Origin: Desulfovibrionaceae bacterium CG1_02_65_16
GTDB taxonomy: Bacteria > Desulfobacterota > Desulfovibrionia > Desulfovibrionales > Desulfovibrionaceae
Assembly (NCBI GenBank): GCA_001871085.1
Contig: MNUQ01000015.1
Coordinates: 368 to 37,116, forward strand
DNA length: 36,749 nucleotides
Direction of reading: 5' to 3'
The notes under the pieces are model-generated. The model searched no databases. It was not told where the DNA came from and saw only the letters and a list, made by a program, of their open reading frames with translations. The translations under genes were made by a program, and so were the position numbers. Below, piece by piece: positions 16,441-24,538 of the stretch (positions are counted from its first letter, which is position 1; the number at the start of each line of letters is the position of its first letter).

Positions 16441-18537
16441 ATGGGGCGCGGCGCAAAAGCCGCAACCCGCGGCCGTACGGACCCGCACGGAACGCTGCTG
16501 CTCGTCAACGCCGATTGTTGCGGACATTTTCTGGTCTACTGCAATGTGCTGGCCGAGTGGGCGCTTTCGCGCGGGTTGCGCGTGGACTATCTGGGCCCCC
16601 TGGCCGAGGGCCGCACCTTTGCGCGTCTGCACGAGGCGGATTCCCGCGTGCGCTTCCTCGACGCCGCGGGTGTCGCGGATGGCGCGGACTGGGGCGAGCC
16701 CTTCTCCTGCGGCTGGATCCGCCGCGCGCAGGAGCGCCTGCGGCCGGAACTTTGCGTGCTGCTGAACGGAGACGCCCTGCTTTTTGAGTCCATGGAGTTG
16801 CTGGAGCCGGGCGTGCGCTTCCCCGCGCCCACCTGGGCCGTGGCCACCTTTGCCCACCGCGAGCGCGACGCCTGTTTCGGCGAGCCGTACACGGCGCGGC
16901 TGAACGAGCTGCTGAACGCTGCCGGCCCCGGCGTGGGGCCTTTCGCCGGGCTGTTCACCCTGGACGAGCGCCACGCACGCGCCTGTCCCGGCGGCGGCGC
17001 GCGCTTTTTGCCTGACATGTACCGCGATTTCGTGCAGCCCGCGCGCGCGCTTCGCAGCAGGGAGGATATTGCCGTGGAGCGCGCCCTGCTGGCGTTCTTG
17101 GATGGGGGGAGCGGTCCGGTGCTCCCGCTGCTGGGCAAGTTCGACCGGCGCAAGAATCCGCTGTGGGCATTGCGCCTGGCGGCTGGCCGGTCGGATATGC
17201 GCGTGGTGGTTTTGGGTGAGCGGGTGTCCGGTCCTGGCGAGGCCGAAGACGATGCGGAGATTGACGCGCTGTTGGACCGGCTGCACGGCCTGGGCCGGGC
17301 CTTCGTTCGCTTCAGCTATGTATCGGAGGCGTTGTTCGACGCGGTGTTGCGCCATCCGTGCACGGGCATGGTCCCCTTGCCCTACCAGTGCCATTTTGGG
17401 TCCTCGGGCATCCAGCTCATGGCCCACCGGCGGGGACGCCCGGTGCTTGTCTCGGACCAAGGGCTCATGGCGGCGCGCGTGCGCGCCTGGAACCTGGGCC
17501 GTGTCTTCCGCGTGGGCGATGAGGAGGACTTCCACCGTCAGTATGCGGAGCTGGAGCGGCTTGATCCGGCGTCTTTCGCCCCGGCGTCACGCGCCTTTAT
17601 GCGGTATTTTTCCCGCGCCCGCTTGTGGCGCGCGCTTGATGTCATGCTCGAAACCGGGCCCTTGGGGCCATTGGGGCTCTCTGGCCGGGGGGGCCAGGGC
17701 GGCGCGCGTCCGCCGCGCATCGCGCCGTGCCCGGCTCAGGGACAGGAGGATGCGGCCGCCGCGTTGTTCCGGCGCGGGCTGGACGCTGCCGCCGGAGGGG
17801 ATTTGCCCGCCGCGCTGGCCCTGCTGGAGGCTTCCCTCGCGCGTGAGCCGAAAGCCCTGCACCGGCTGTTGCGCATGGGCGTTGTGCTGTGGCGCATGGG
17901 GAGGCTTGCGGAGGCGCGCCAGGCCTTTGCCGCCGCCCGCTCGGGCGGGCTGGCCGAGGAGCAGGGATTTTTTGCGCGGCTGACGCTGGACCTCTGCGTG
18001 TTTTTGCAGCGCCGGGGCGAGCATTCCGCCGGGCTGTCGCTGCTGGCCACGCTGTTCGCCGTGTTGCCGGGGTTTCCCGCTGGAGCAGCGATGGTTGAGG
18101 CCGGGACATCCACGCCGGAGAGCGTGGTGAACGCGGCGCTTGAAAATTGTGATTTGCCCTGGAGCGTTTGGCGCACCGCAGGGGATGCGCTGGTGCACAC
18201 CAAAGCGTGGGACTCCGCCGCGCGGTGCTACGCGCGGGCCTGGGAGCTTGCGCCGGAGGAAGGCGGCCTTGCCTTGAGCATCAGCGACGTGCAGCGTTAT
18301 GCTGGGAGCTTCGCCGAGGCGTTGCAGACGCTTGACCTTCTGGAGGCGCGCGCGCCGGATCAGCCTGGGCTGTGGTGCAAGCGCGGTCAGACGCTGGCGG
18401 CGGCGGGCCGTGCGGAGGACGCGTTGGCGGCTTTCGCCCGCGAGTTGGCGGGCTCGCCCTTCGCCGAGGCCGCGGCCGGGCACGCGCACCGCGTGCGGGA
18501 GGCCGAGGCGGCGCGCCGGGCCGGAGCGGACGGTTAG
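16441..18537 (+). CDS. GT-B glycosyltransferase with long TPR C-terminus
   Basis: A 698-residue protein. Residues about 15-410 look like a GT-B (GT4-like) glycosyltransferase: a first strand GTLLLVNADCCGHF, LLGKFDRRKNPLWALR as the donor-domain opening strand, and VPLPYQCHFGSSGIQLMAHRRG with VLVSDQG near the expected nucleotide site. The canonical E-x7-E motif is not clear, so activity is less certain than for its upstream neighbour. Residues about 435-690 carry several TPR-like repeats (for example GDLPAALALLEASLAREPK, WDSAARCYARAWELAPEEG and GRAEDALAAFARELAGS). Its stop overlaps, on the opposite strand, the stop of the convergent radical SAM gene. Confidence 0.72.
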   Translation: MGRGAKAATRGRTDPHGTLLLVNADCCGHFLVYCNVLAEWALSRGLRVDYLGPLAEGRTFARLHEADSRVRFLDAAGVADGADWGEPFSCGWIRRAQERLRPELCVLLNGDALLFESMELLEPGVRFPAPTWAVATFAHRERDACFGEPYTARLNELLNAAGPGVGPFAGLFTLDERHARACPGGGARFLPDMYRDFVQPARALRSREDIAVERALLAFLDGGSGPVLPLLGKFDRRKNPLWALRLAAGRSDMRVVVLGERVSGPGEAEDDAEIDALLDRLHGLGRAFVRFSYVSEALFDAVLRHPCTGMVPLPYQCHFGSSGIQLMAHRRGRPVLVSDQGLMAARVRAWNLGRVFRVGDEEDFHRQYAELERLDPASFAPASRAFMRYFSRARLWRALDVMLETGPLGPLGLSGRGGQGGARPPRIAPCPAQGQEDAAAALFRRGLDAAAGGDLPAALALLEASLAREPKALHRLLRMGVVLWRMGRLAEARQAFAAARSGGLAEEQGFFARLTLDLCVFLQRRGEHSAGLSLLATLFAVLPGFPAGAAMVEAGTSTPESVVNAALENCDLPWSVWRTAGDALVHTKAWDSAARCYARAWELAPEEGGLALSISDVQRYAGSFAEALQTLDLLEARAPDQPGLWCKRGQTLAAAGRAEDALAAFARELAGSPFAEAAAGHAHRVREAEAARRAGADG

Positions 18538-20234
18538 ACCGGCTTTTCAGCCAGGGCCACCACGGCGGAAGGGAAAACCTTGTCCCAGCGTGGCCGGGCG
18601 ACATACGTGGCCGTGCAGAAGGTGGCGAAAAGCCGGTACAGCAGGCGCAGTGGGGGCGGGCTGTTCTGCTCGGTGAATGGTTTTTCGTGGAACATTTCCG
18701 CCACGAGCAGGGCGCGCGTGCCCAGTCCGAAGAGCCGGCGCACCCGCATGCCCGCCAGCAGTTCACGCATGTACGAGGTGGTGAAGCGCACGTAGTCGTC
18801 CGGCGCGCCGTGATAATAGTACAGGAACGGAACCACCGCGAGCATGCGCCCGCCGGGCTTCAGCGCGCGGTGCATTTCGGAGAAGGCCTTGCGGTGGTCC
18901 AGAATGTGCTCCAGGGCGAAGGCGGAGAAGAACGCGTCCGCCGAGCCGTCCGGCAGGTCCAGGGCCGTCATGTCCAGGCGCAGCTCCGCGCCGGGCGAGA
19001 TGTTCGTCAACACGTAGCGTTGCCCCGCCGGGGCCATGCGCCGGTAGTAGTCCGATCCGGCTCCGAGTTCGTAGAGCGTGCCAGGGCCGCAGAGATACGG
19101 CAGCAGATCGCGTATGGCCACGTCGGAGATTGCCCGGATGGGCGTCACGCCGTCGCGCAGCAGTTCGCCCAGGTAGCTCGGGGGAAGGCGGTAGGGTTCG
19201 CGCGGACGGGTTTCCCCGGCGAGCAGCTCCGGCGGATCGGCGTCGAAGACCGCGCGCGCTTCCACTTTCACTGGTTGCGTTTCCTCCGGTTGCGCTGGCG
19301 CCGGGAACAGGGACCGCGTCGGCTCGCCGCAGTTCAGCCGGCAATCGTTCACGGGACCGAAACCAGAGGCGAGCAGGGCGCGCATGCGCAGCCTGTCTGG
19401 CAGGCGGACCAGTTCCTCGACGGGCGTTTCCAGGATGTTGCCGAGGTCGAACTTTTCCGGCTTGTTGGGGAACAGGCAGCATGGCACGACGTTGCCGTCG
19501 GAATGGACGGAGAGCACGTCGCGCAGGCTGGCGCACTCCTGGTAGCTGCGGCGCTGCACTTCCACCCCCGGGGCCACGAACCGCTCGGCCTCCTCGGGAA
19601 AGCTCGTCACATACAGCGATTTGAAGGAAAAGCTGACGCCCGGCAGCGCCGCCAGGGCGGCGATCTCGTTCCGTTTGTGGATGGTGTGGGCCATTTGCAG
19701 GCACTGGGCCACCAGGTTGATGGGCGAGCCCATGGCGGCCTTGGCCTCCGCGCAGTGGCGCAGGAAGTCGAGGACCCGCTGGAAATTTCCGCCCACGCGG
19801 TAGCGGGCGTAGGACTCCTGATCGTGGCCGTCGAGGGAGATGAGCAGATTGGTGAGCCCGGAGCGGCAGATGGCCCAGGCGTCCTCCCGGGTGAGCGCGC
19901 TGGCGTTGGTGGCCACGGTGGTCAGACAGGCGGGCTCGCGCTCGGCCACAAGGCGGATCATGCCCAAAAGGTCCGGGTTCAGCGTGGGTTCGCCCCACAT
20001 GGTGAGGACGATACTTTTGGCGTAGGGGCGGATGTTGTCGTGGATGCGCGTGAAATCCGCGAGGGACAGGACGTTGGAGGTCCGGCGCAACTGCCGCCGC
20101 CCCGCGTAGCAAAGAGGGCAGCGCAGGTTGCACCCGGCGAAGACCTCAATGTAGTATTCCGTGGGGATCGGGTGGTCCATGCCGCCCAGTCCCCCGTCGG
20201 CGTGGTTCCGTGTGCCCGTGCTTGCGGCCATCAT
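18534..20234 (-). CDS. Radical SAM/SPASM-like protein fused to methyltransferase
   Basis: A 566-residue fusion. The radical SAM half has CNLRCPLC (Cys35, Cys39, Cys42) for the 4Fe-4S cluster, and WGEPTLNP (80-87) in place of the GGEP motif. Further cysteines around 234, 252-253, 298 and 302 (PCCLFPN and CRLNCGEP) look like a SPASM-type auxiliary cluster region. Residues about 385-475 form a class I methyltransferase, with LYELGAGSDYY, LDMTALDLPDG, FALEHILDH and LKPGGRM. Two adjacent ATG codons are available at 20234 and 20231, with GAAAGGAG just upstream. It is the last gene of a three-gene minus-strand cassette. The substrate is unknown. Glycan or peptide modification are both possible. Confidence 0.85.
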   Translation of the reverse strand: MMAASTGTRNHADGGLGGMDHPIPTEYYIEVFAGCNLRCPLCYAGRRQLRRTSNVLSLADFTRIHDNIRPYAKSIVLTMWGEPTLNPDLLGMIRLVAEREPACLTTVATNASALTREDAWAICRSGLTNLLISLDGHDQESYARYRVGGNFQRVLDFLRHCAEAKAAMGSPINLVAQCLQMAHTIHKRNEIAALAALPGVSFSFKSLYVTSFPEEAERFVAPGVEVQRRSYQECASLRDVLSVHSDGNVVPCCLFPNKPEKFDLGNILETPVEELVRLPDRLRMRALLASGFGPVNDCRLNCGEPTRSLFPAPAQPEETQPVKVEARAVFDADPPELLAGETRPREPYRLPPSYLGELLRDGVTPIRAISDVAIRDLLPYLCGPGTLYELGAGSDYYRRMAPAGQRYVLTNISPGAELRLDMTALDLPDGSADAFFSAFALEHILDHRKAFSEMHRALKPGGRMLAVVPFLYYYHGAPDDYVRFTTSYMRELLAGMRVRRLFGLGTRALLVAEMFHEKPFTEQNSPPPLRLLYRLFATFCTATYVARPRWDKVFPSAVVALAEKPV

Positions 20235-20254
20235 TGTCTCCTTTCGCCCGCGTC

Positions 20255-22081
20255 TCACGCGTAACATTCGTACCATTTCTGGAACATGAACAAGGTCCAC
20301 ACCTGATAGGTGCGATCCGCCTTGCCCGCCAGGTGCGGGGCCACCAGCTCGTCCCACAGGGCGGGCGCGAACAGCCCCTGCCGGCGCAACGCCTCCGGCC
20401 GCAGCAGCCGGGCTATGGGCTCGGCCAGCCGCCCGCGCGTCCACTGCTCCAGCGGCAGGATGAAGCCGCGCTTGGGCGCACGCAGGAGCTCCTCGGGGAG
20501 CAATCCGCGTGCCGCCTCGCGCAGCAGGCTCTTGGGATCCTGCGGGCTGGTCCGCAGGCTTGCCGGGACACGGAAGGCCAGCTCGACCAGGGTGTGGTCG
20601 AGGAAGGGCACCCGCGCCTCCACCCCGTGGGCCATGGAGAAGCGGTCCGTCACCAGCAGGAACTCCTCGGGCAATTGCAGCCGAAAATCGATCCAGGCCA
20701 CGGCGTCGCGCGGGGAGGCGCAGCCGGACTCCCGCCAAAGGGACTCCAGCAGGGCTTCCGTGTCGTGCGCCGCGTTCGTCCCGGACCCGGCCGCCAGCTC
20801 CGGCGACAGGAAACGCGCCTTGGCCGCGTCGGTCATGTAGCGGTGGTAGAAGAATCCGCGCGGGTTCGCCAGCGCGGCCCGGTCCAGCTCGGGGCGGGCG
20901 GTCTCCCGCGTTTGCCCGAGGATGGCCGCCAGACGCGAGGGGTCGTCCTGCTCGTAGCGCAGCCATTTGCCGTAGTTGCCAAAAAGTTCGTCGCCGCCGG
21001 TGCCGGTGAGGGCCACCTTGTGCTCCCGGCCGATGGCCTTGTACACGTACCAGGAGGGCAGTCCGCCGCCGTAGGGCTCGTCCAGATGGCGCACCATGGC
21101 GTCAAGATCCGTCAGCAGGTCCTCCGGCGCCAGCACGATCTCGTGGTGTTCCGTGCCATAGCGTTTGGCCATCAGCGCGGCCAGATTCAGCTCACTGTAC
21201 TCTTCTTCGCCCTCGCCGGTGAAGCCCAGCGAATAGGTGCGCACCTTAGCGCCGGACTCCGCCAGCACGGCCGTGATGAGCGAGGAGTCCAGCCCGCCGG
21301 AAAGCGAGCAGGTGATGGGCACGTCGCTCATGGTCCAGGCGAGAATGGACTCGCGGATCTTTGCGCGCAGGGCCTGGACCCACTCCTCGCGCGAGGGGAT
21401 GGGGTCCGGGTTGACGGGCAGGCTCCAGTAGCGCCGGATCTCGGCGCGTCCGCTGGCGATGTCGTAACACAGGAGGCAGCCGGCGGGCAGCTTGCGCACG
21501 TCGGAAAAGATGGTGGCGGGCGCGGGCACGAACTGCATGGCCAAACAGTGGCGCAGGCTTTGCGTGTCCAGGTCGCGGCGCACGCGGTCCAGGGTGAGCA
21601 GGGCCTTGAGCTCCGAGGCGAAGGCCAGTCCGCCGCCGCGCGTGGTGTAGTAAAGGGGTTTGATGCCCGTGTGGTCCCGCGCGAGGATGATCCGCCCCCG
21701 TGTGCGGTCGTGGATGGCGAATGAGAAGAGTCCGCGCAAACCGGCGATTATCTCCTCGCCGCGTCGTTCGTACAGGCGCAGAATGGCTTCGGTATCAGAA
21801 TTGCGGGTGGCGAAGCGCACGCCTTCGGCCATGAGTTCACGGCGGATTTGGGGCGCGTTGAACACCTCGCCATTGTAGACAATGGCCAGCGCGCCGTCCT
21901 CGGTCCGCATGGGTTGCGCGCCGCCTGCCAGGTCCACAATGGAAAGCCTGCGGTGCCCTAGGCAGACGGGACCTTCGCGGTAAATGCCCGCGCCGTCGGG
22001 TCCGCGGTGGGCCAGTGCGTCTGTCATGCGCGTTATGTCCGCCGGGTCCTGCGGGCCGACGATGCCGGCGATGCCGCACAC
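20255..22081 (-). CDS. Asparagine-synthetase-like amidotransferase
   Basis: A 608-residue AsnB-type protein with both domains intact. It begins at a GTG codon: the frame continues upstream, but the mature-type N-terminus MCGIAG with nucleophile Cys2 fixes the start. YNGEVFN (69-75) and a downstream SGGLDSS pyrophosphate loop (261-267) are present, then LTGTGGDELFGNY and GVEARVPFLDH. It is closer to canonical AsnB in these motifs than the homolog at 7606-9375. The start lies 4 bases beyond the preceding FkbM stop, and the radical SAM fusion follows 20 bases after its own stop. True asparagine synthesis is possible, but the cassette position suggests amidation of a carboxyl group on the glycan or a peptide. 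Confidence 0.87.
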   Translation of the reverse strand: MCGIAGIVGPQDPADITRMTDALAHRGPDGAGIYREGPVCLGHRRLSIVDLAGGAQPMRTEDGALAIVYNGEVFNAPQIRRELMAEGVRFATRNSDTEAILRLYERRGEEIIAGLRGLFSFAIHDRTRGRIILARDHTGIKPLYYTTRGGGLAFASELKALLTLDRVRRDLDTQSLRHCLAMQFVPAPATIFSDVRKLPAGCLLCYDIASGRAEIRRYWSLPVNPDPIPSREEWVQALRAKIRESILAWTMSDVPITCSLSGGLDSSLITAVLAESGAKVRTYSLGFTGEGEEEYSELNLAALMAKRYGTEHHEIVLAPEDLLTDLDAMVRHLDEPYGGGLPSWYVYKAIGREHKVALTGTGGDELFGNYGKWLRYEQDDPSRLAAILGQTRETARPELDRAALANPRGFFYHRYMTDAAKARFLSPELAAGSGTNAAHDTEALLESLWRESGCASPRDAVAWIDFRLQLPEEFLLVTDRFSMAHGVEARVPFLDHTLVELAFRVPASLRTSPQDPKSLLREAARGLLPEELLRAPKRGFILPLEQWTRGRLAEPIARLLRPEALRRQGLFAPALWDELVAPHLAGKADRTYQVWTLFMFQKWYECYA

Positions 22082-22085
22082 GGGC

Positions 22086-22862
22086 CTACCCTTCCGCCTC
22101 CGTGCGGCGGCGCACGGCGTAAATTTCGCATTGCAGGTCTTTTTCGCGGTCGACCCCGGTGTCCACAAAGGGCGTGGGGCGGTTGCATATGGTCTCCATG
22201 TAGTAGCGGAAGCCTCGCGCCTCCAGCAGTCCCAAGATGTCCTGCATGGTTTGCCGCTGGCCGTTCCACGAGTGGTACTCGACGAAGATGTTCGCCACGC
22301 GGTCCAGGGTCTCGGCGCAGTCCAGCAGCACCTCGGTCTCCGCACCCTCGATGTCGAGCTTGAGAAAATCCACGCGCGGCTCCGCGGCCAGACGGTCGCG
22401 CAAGCGCACGCCCGGCACGGTGACGCTGTCCCATGGCCCGTCGATGCAGCCGCCGTCCGCGCCCTCGCAGGCGAAGCGGATGGGCTCGTTGCGCACCCAC
22501 ACAGCCTCTTGGCGCAGGGTTATGCAGGCGCAGCCGTTGTTGGCCATGTTTCGCGCAAGGTAGGCAAAGATTACCGGATCGGCCTCGTAGGCAACGATGC
22601 GCGCGCCAGGGTGGCGGCGCTGAAAATACAGACAGCTTGCCCCAACGTTTGCGCCGCAATCGTAAATCACCGGGGCGGCGTCCACGGGGTGAAAGCGATA
22701 CGAATCCGCCCCGAAAATGGATTTGTATTGGTAGAGAAAGCTCGCCACGTCGGGCAGTTCGAACGCCCCTTCCAGAAATCGCACCGTGTGCGGTGTGAAG
22801 CGCGGTATGTTGCCATACTCCGCAAACAGCCGCCTGCTCTCCCGCATCTGTTCTTCAGCCAT
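22086..22862 (-). CDS. FkbM-type SAM-dependent methyltransferase
   Basis: A 258-residue FkbM methyltransferase. VIYDCGANVG (65-74) is SAM motif I, VAYEADP follows, and DFLKLDIEGAE (165-175) is the hallmark FkbM motif, better conserved than in the homolog at 4198-4875. The start ATG at 22862 is preceded by GGGGGAGG on the minus strand. The longer open frame upstream crosses the divergent promoter region and was rejected. It is the first gene of the minus-strand cassette, with a 4-base gap to the amidotransferase. It probably O-methylates a sugar residue. Confidence 0.87.
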   Translation of the reverse strand: MAEEQMRESRRLFAEYGNIPRFTPHTVRFLEGAFELPDVASFLYQYKSIFGADSYRFHPVDAAPVIYDCGANVGASCLYFQRRHPGARIVAYEADPVIFAYLARNMANNGCACITLRQEAVWVRNEPIRFACEGADGGCIDGPWDSVTVPGVRLRDRLAAEPRVDFLKLDIEGAETEVLLDCAETLDRVANIFVEYHSWNGQRQTMQDILGLLEARGFRYYMETICNRPTPFVDTGVDREKDLQCEIYAVRRRTEAEG

Positions 22863-22964
22863 GCGCCTCCCCCGCTGTTGTGTCGCGCCGCGCAGCCGGG
22901 CCGGCTGTTGCGCGCTGGCGAATATTGCAAAATACGTGCAAACATGCGTCACGCGCCGCCCGTT

Positions 22965-22994
22965 ATTATTCAAGTATGGACGTGGCGGCGTCAA
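22965..22994 (-). promoter_or_regulatory. Candidate sigma-70 promoter for the minus-strand cassette
   Basis: On the minus strand TTGACG (22994-22989) is followed after 18 bases by AATAAT (22970-22965). This lies in the only AT-richer part of the divergent gap, about 100 bases before the FkbM start. The spacing is acceptable and the -10 box is imperfect. Confidence 0.38.
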
Positions 22995-23004
22995 GCGGTA
23001 TAAG
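22977..23004 (+). promoter_or_regulatory. Weak candidate promoter for the plus-strand radical SAM gene
   Basis: TGGACG (22977-22982) and TATAAG (22999-23004) are separated by 16 bases, about 100 bases before the start at 23106. The elements overlap the opposing minus-strand candidate, so the two promoters might compete. Match quality is modest. Confidence 0.28.
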
Positions 23005-23105
23005 AAGCTGCCCAGGTTTGCGGTTTCCCGCCTGCGCGGACTGCGGCATGCCTGCTGCATTTTAGGCGTACCTACCCGGGCCGCGCATGGGCCGCGCAAG
23101 AGAGG

Positions 23106-24350
23106 ATGATGAACAACCAGACCGGCTTTTCCCTCCACACCCCTGGCGCGCTTTCGCGCAGCGGCGTCCTCGACGTGGGCCTCAAGTGCGCCCATTCCTG
23201 CATTTTTTGCTACTACAGCTTCATGGCCGGCCGCGCGGGCGGCCACCAGCACGACGCCCTGCGCCACGCGGACTTCCGTTCCACGGAGGACTGCCTGGCC
23301 ATCATTGATCGCCTGGCGGACAACGGACTGGCGAATTTCGACGTCACCGGCGGCGAGCCCTGCATGCATCCCGGCCTGCCGGAAATGGTCCGCCGGGCGC
23401 GGGCGCGCGGCCTCACCGTGCGCGTCATCACCCTGGGGCAGTTTCTCATGCGGCCGCCCTTGGCGCCCGAGGAGAACGCCGCGCCCACGCTGCTCGACGC
23501 GCTGTTACACGCCGGCGTGACCGACTTTCTCTTTTCCCTGCACTCGTCGACGGAAACCGGCTTCCAGGCGGCCACGCGCGGCTCGCTGACCAGGGTTTTG
23601 GCGGCCATGGACGCCCTGGACGCGCGCGGCTTTCAGTACACGGCCAACACCGTGGTCCACGCGGGCAACGTGGCCGAGCTGCCGGACATCGCCAAACTTT
23701 CCGCCGCGCATGGCGTGTACCACCACAATTTCATCATCTTCAACGCCTACTACGGCTGGGACTCGCCCGAGCACATCGCCGGGCTGCAGGCCGCCTATCC
23801 GGACATCGCCGGGCCGCTTGCGCGCGCGGTGGGGATTCTGGAGGCCGCCGGGGCCGCCGTCACTGTGCGCTACCTGCCCCTGTGCGCCGCGCCGGAGCTG
23901 GTGGGACGCATTGTCGGCGTGGTGGGCGTGCACCACGACCCCCACGAGTGGATGAACCGCGCCGGCAACCCGGAGCGCGATCCAGACTACTGCGCCGAGG
24001 TGCTGCCCGTGCCCGTGGACGGCCCGCGCGAGGTCTACGCCCTCAAGCCGGGGGCGCGGCGGCTGGATTTTGGCCCCGCCGGCGCGGTGGACGCCGTGGC
24101 CGTGCGCGGCGAGGACTTCAAGGTCTTCCCCCCCCTGTGCGCGGACTGCGCCGCCATGCCCTATTGCGACGGGCTGGATCCCAAATACGTGCTGCTGCAC
24201 GGCGTGGCGGGCTTGTCGCCCTTTGCGCGCATGCCGGGCCGCCCGCCCCTGGTCGCGGAGCGCTTGGCGTATCTGCCCGCCTTTGTCCTTAAAAACGAGC
24301 CCCTGGCGGACATGCGCGCGGCCATTGCGCACGTGCGGCACGGCGGCTGA
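23106..24350 (+). CDS. Radical SAM protein (paralog of the one at 25426)
   Basis: A 414-residue radical SAM protein. CAHSCIFC (Cys28, Cys32, Cys35) binds the SAM cluster and GGEP is at 82-85. Towards the C-terminus are RYLPLC (255-260), HDPHEW (277-282), and CADCAAMPYC (Cys345, Cys348, Cys354) followed by DG, which could hold an auxiliary cluster. These extra motifs recur at matching positions in the gene at 25426-26631, so the two are divergent paralogs. Two ATG codons (23106 and 23109) are possible. AAGAGAGG just upstream fits the second slightly better. No specific reaction can be assigned. The surroundings suggest glycan modification. Confidence 0.82.
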   Translation: MMNNQTGFSLHTPGALSRSGVLDVGLKCAHSCIFCYYSFMAGRAGGHQHDALRHADFRSTEDCLAIIDRLADNGLANFDVTGGEPCMHPGLPEMVRRARARGLTVRVITLGQFLMRPPLAPEENAAPTLLDALLHAGVTDFLFSLHSSTETGFQAATRGSLTRVLAAMDALDARGFQYTANTVVHAGNVAELPDIAKLSAAHGVYHHNFIIFNAYYGWDSPEHIAGLQAAYPDIAGPLARAVGILEAAGAAVTVRYLPLCAAPELVGRIVGVVGVHHDPHEWMNRAGNPERDPDYCAEVLPVPVDGPREVYALKPGARRLDFGPAGAVDAVAVRGEDFKVFPPLCADCAAMPYCDGLDPKYVLLHGVAGLSPFARMPGRPPLVAERLAYLPAFVLKNEPLADMRAAIAHVRHGG

Positions 24351-24419
24351 CCGACACGGCGGAGAACCGACGTAGCGGCGAATCGGCGCAGCGGGCCGGC
24401 ACGATGGCCGGGGCATCTC

Positions 24420-24435
24420 TGGCGCGGCCTTTGCA
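24420..24435 (+). promoter_or_regulatory. Sigma-54 (-24/-12) promoter candidate
   Basis: TGGCGCGGCCTTTGCA matches the sigma-54 consensus TGGCACG-N4-TTGCW with one mismatch. The invariant GG (24421-24422) and GC (24433-24434) have the required 10-base spacing. It lies in the 188-base gap after the previous gene, about 100 bases before the next start. Transcription would begin near 24446 and could run through the radical SAM pair, the GT2 gene and the Maf-like gene. A dedicated enhancer-binding protein would be needed, and none is visible here. Confidence 0.6.
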
Positions 24436-24538
24436 ATATGCCCAGCGGAACCGGAATCCCCTGCCGCTTTTTTGGCGCCGGGCCCGGTCCGTCGGATTTT
24501 CCCCTGGCGGGCAGCCGTCCAGGGAGGGAGGAGTTGAA

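Noticed and set aside
18372-20264. A 630-codon plus-strand frame opposite the radical SAM fusion
   Set aside because: The minus strand carries the CxxxCxxC and methyltransferase motifs. The plus frame is His/Gly-rich without any motif.
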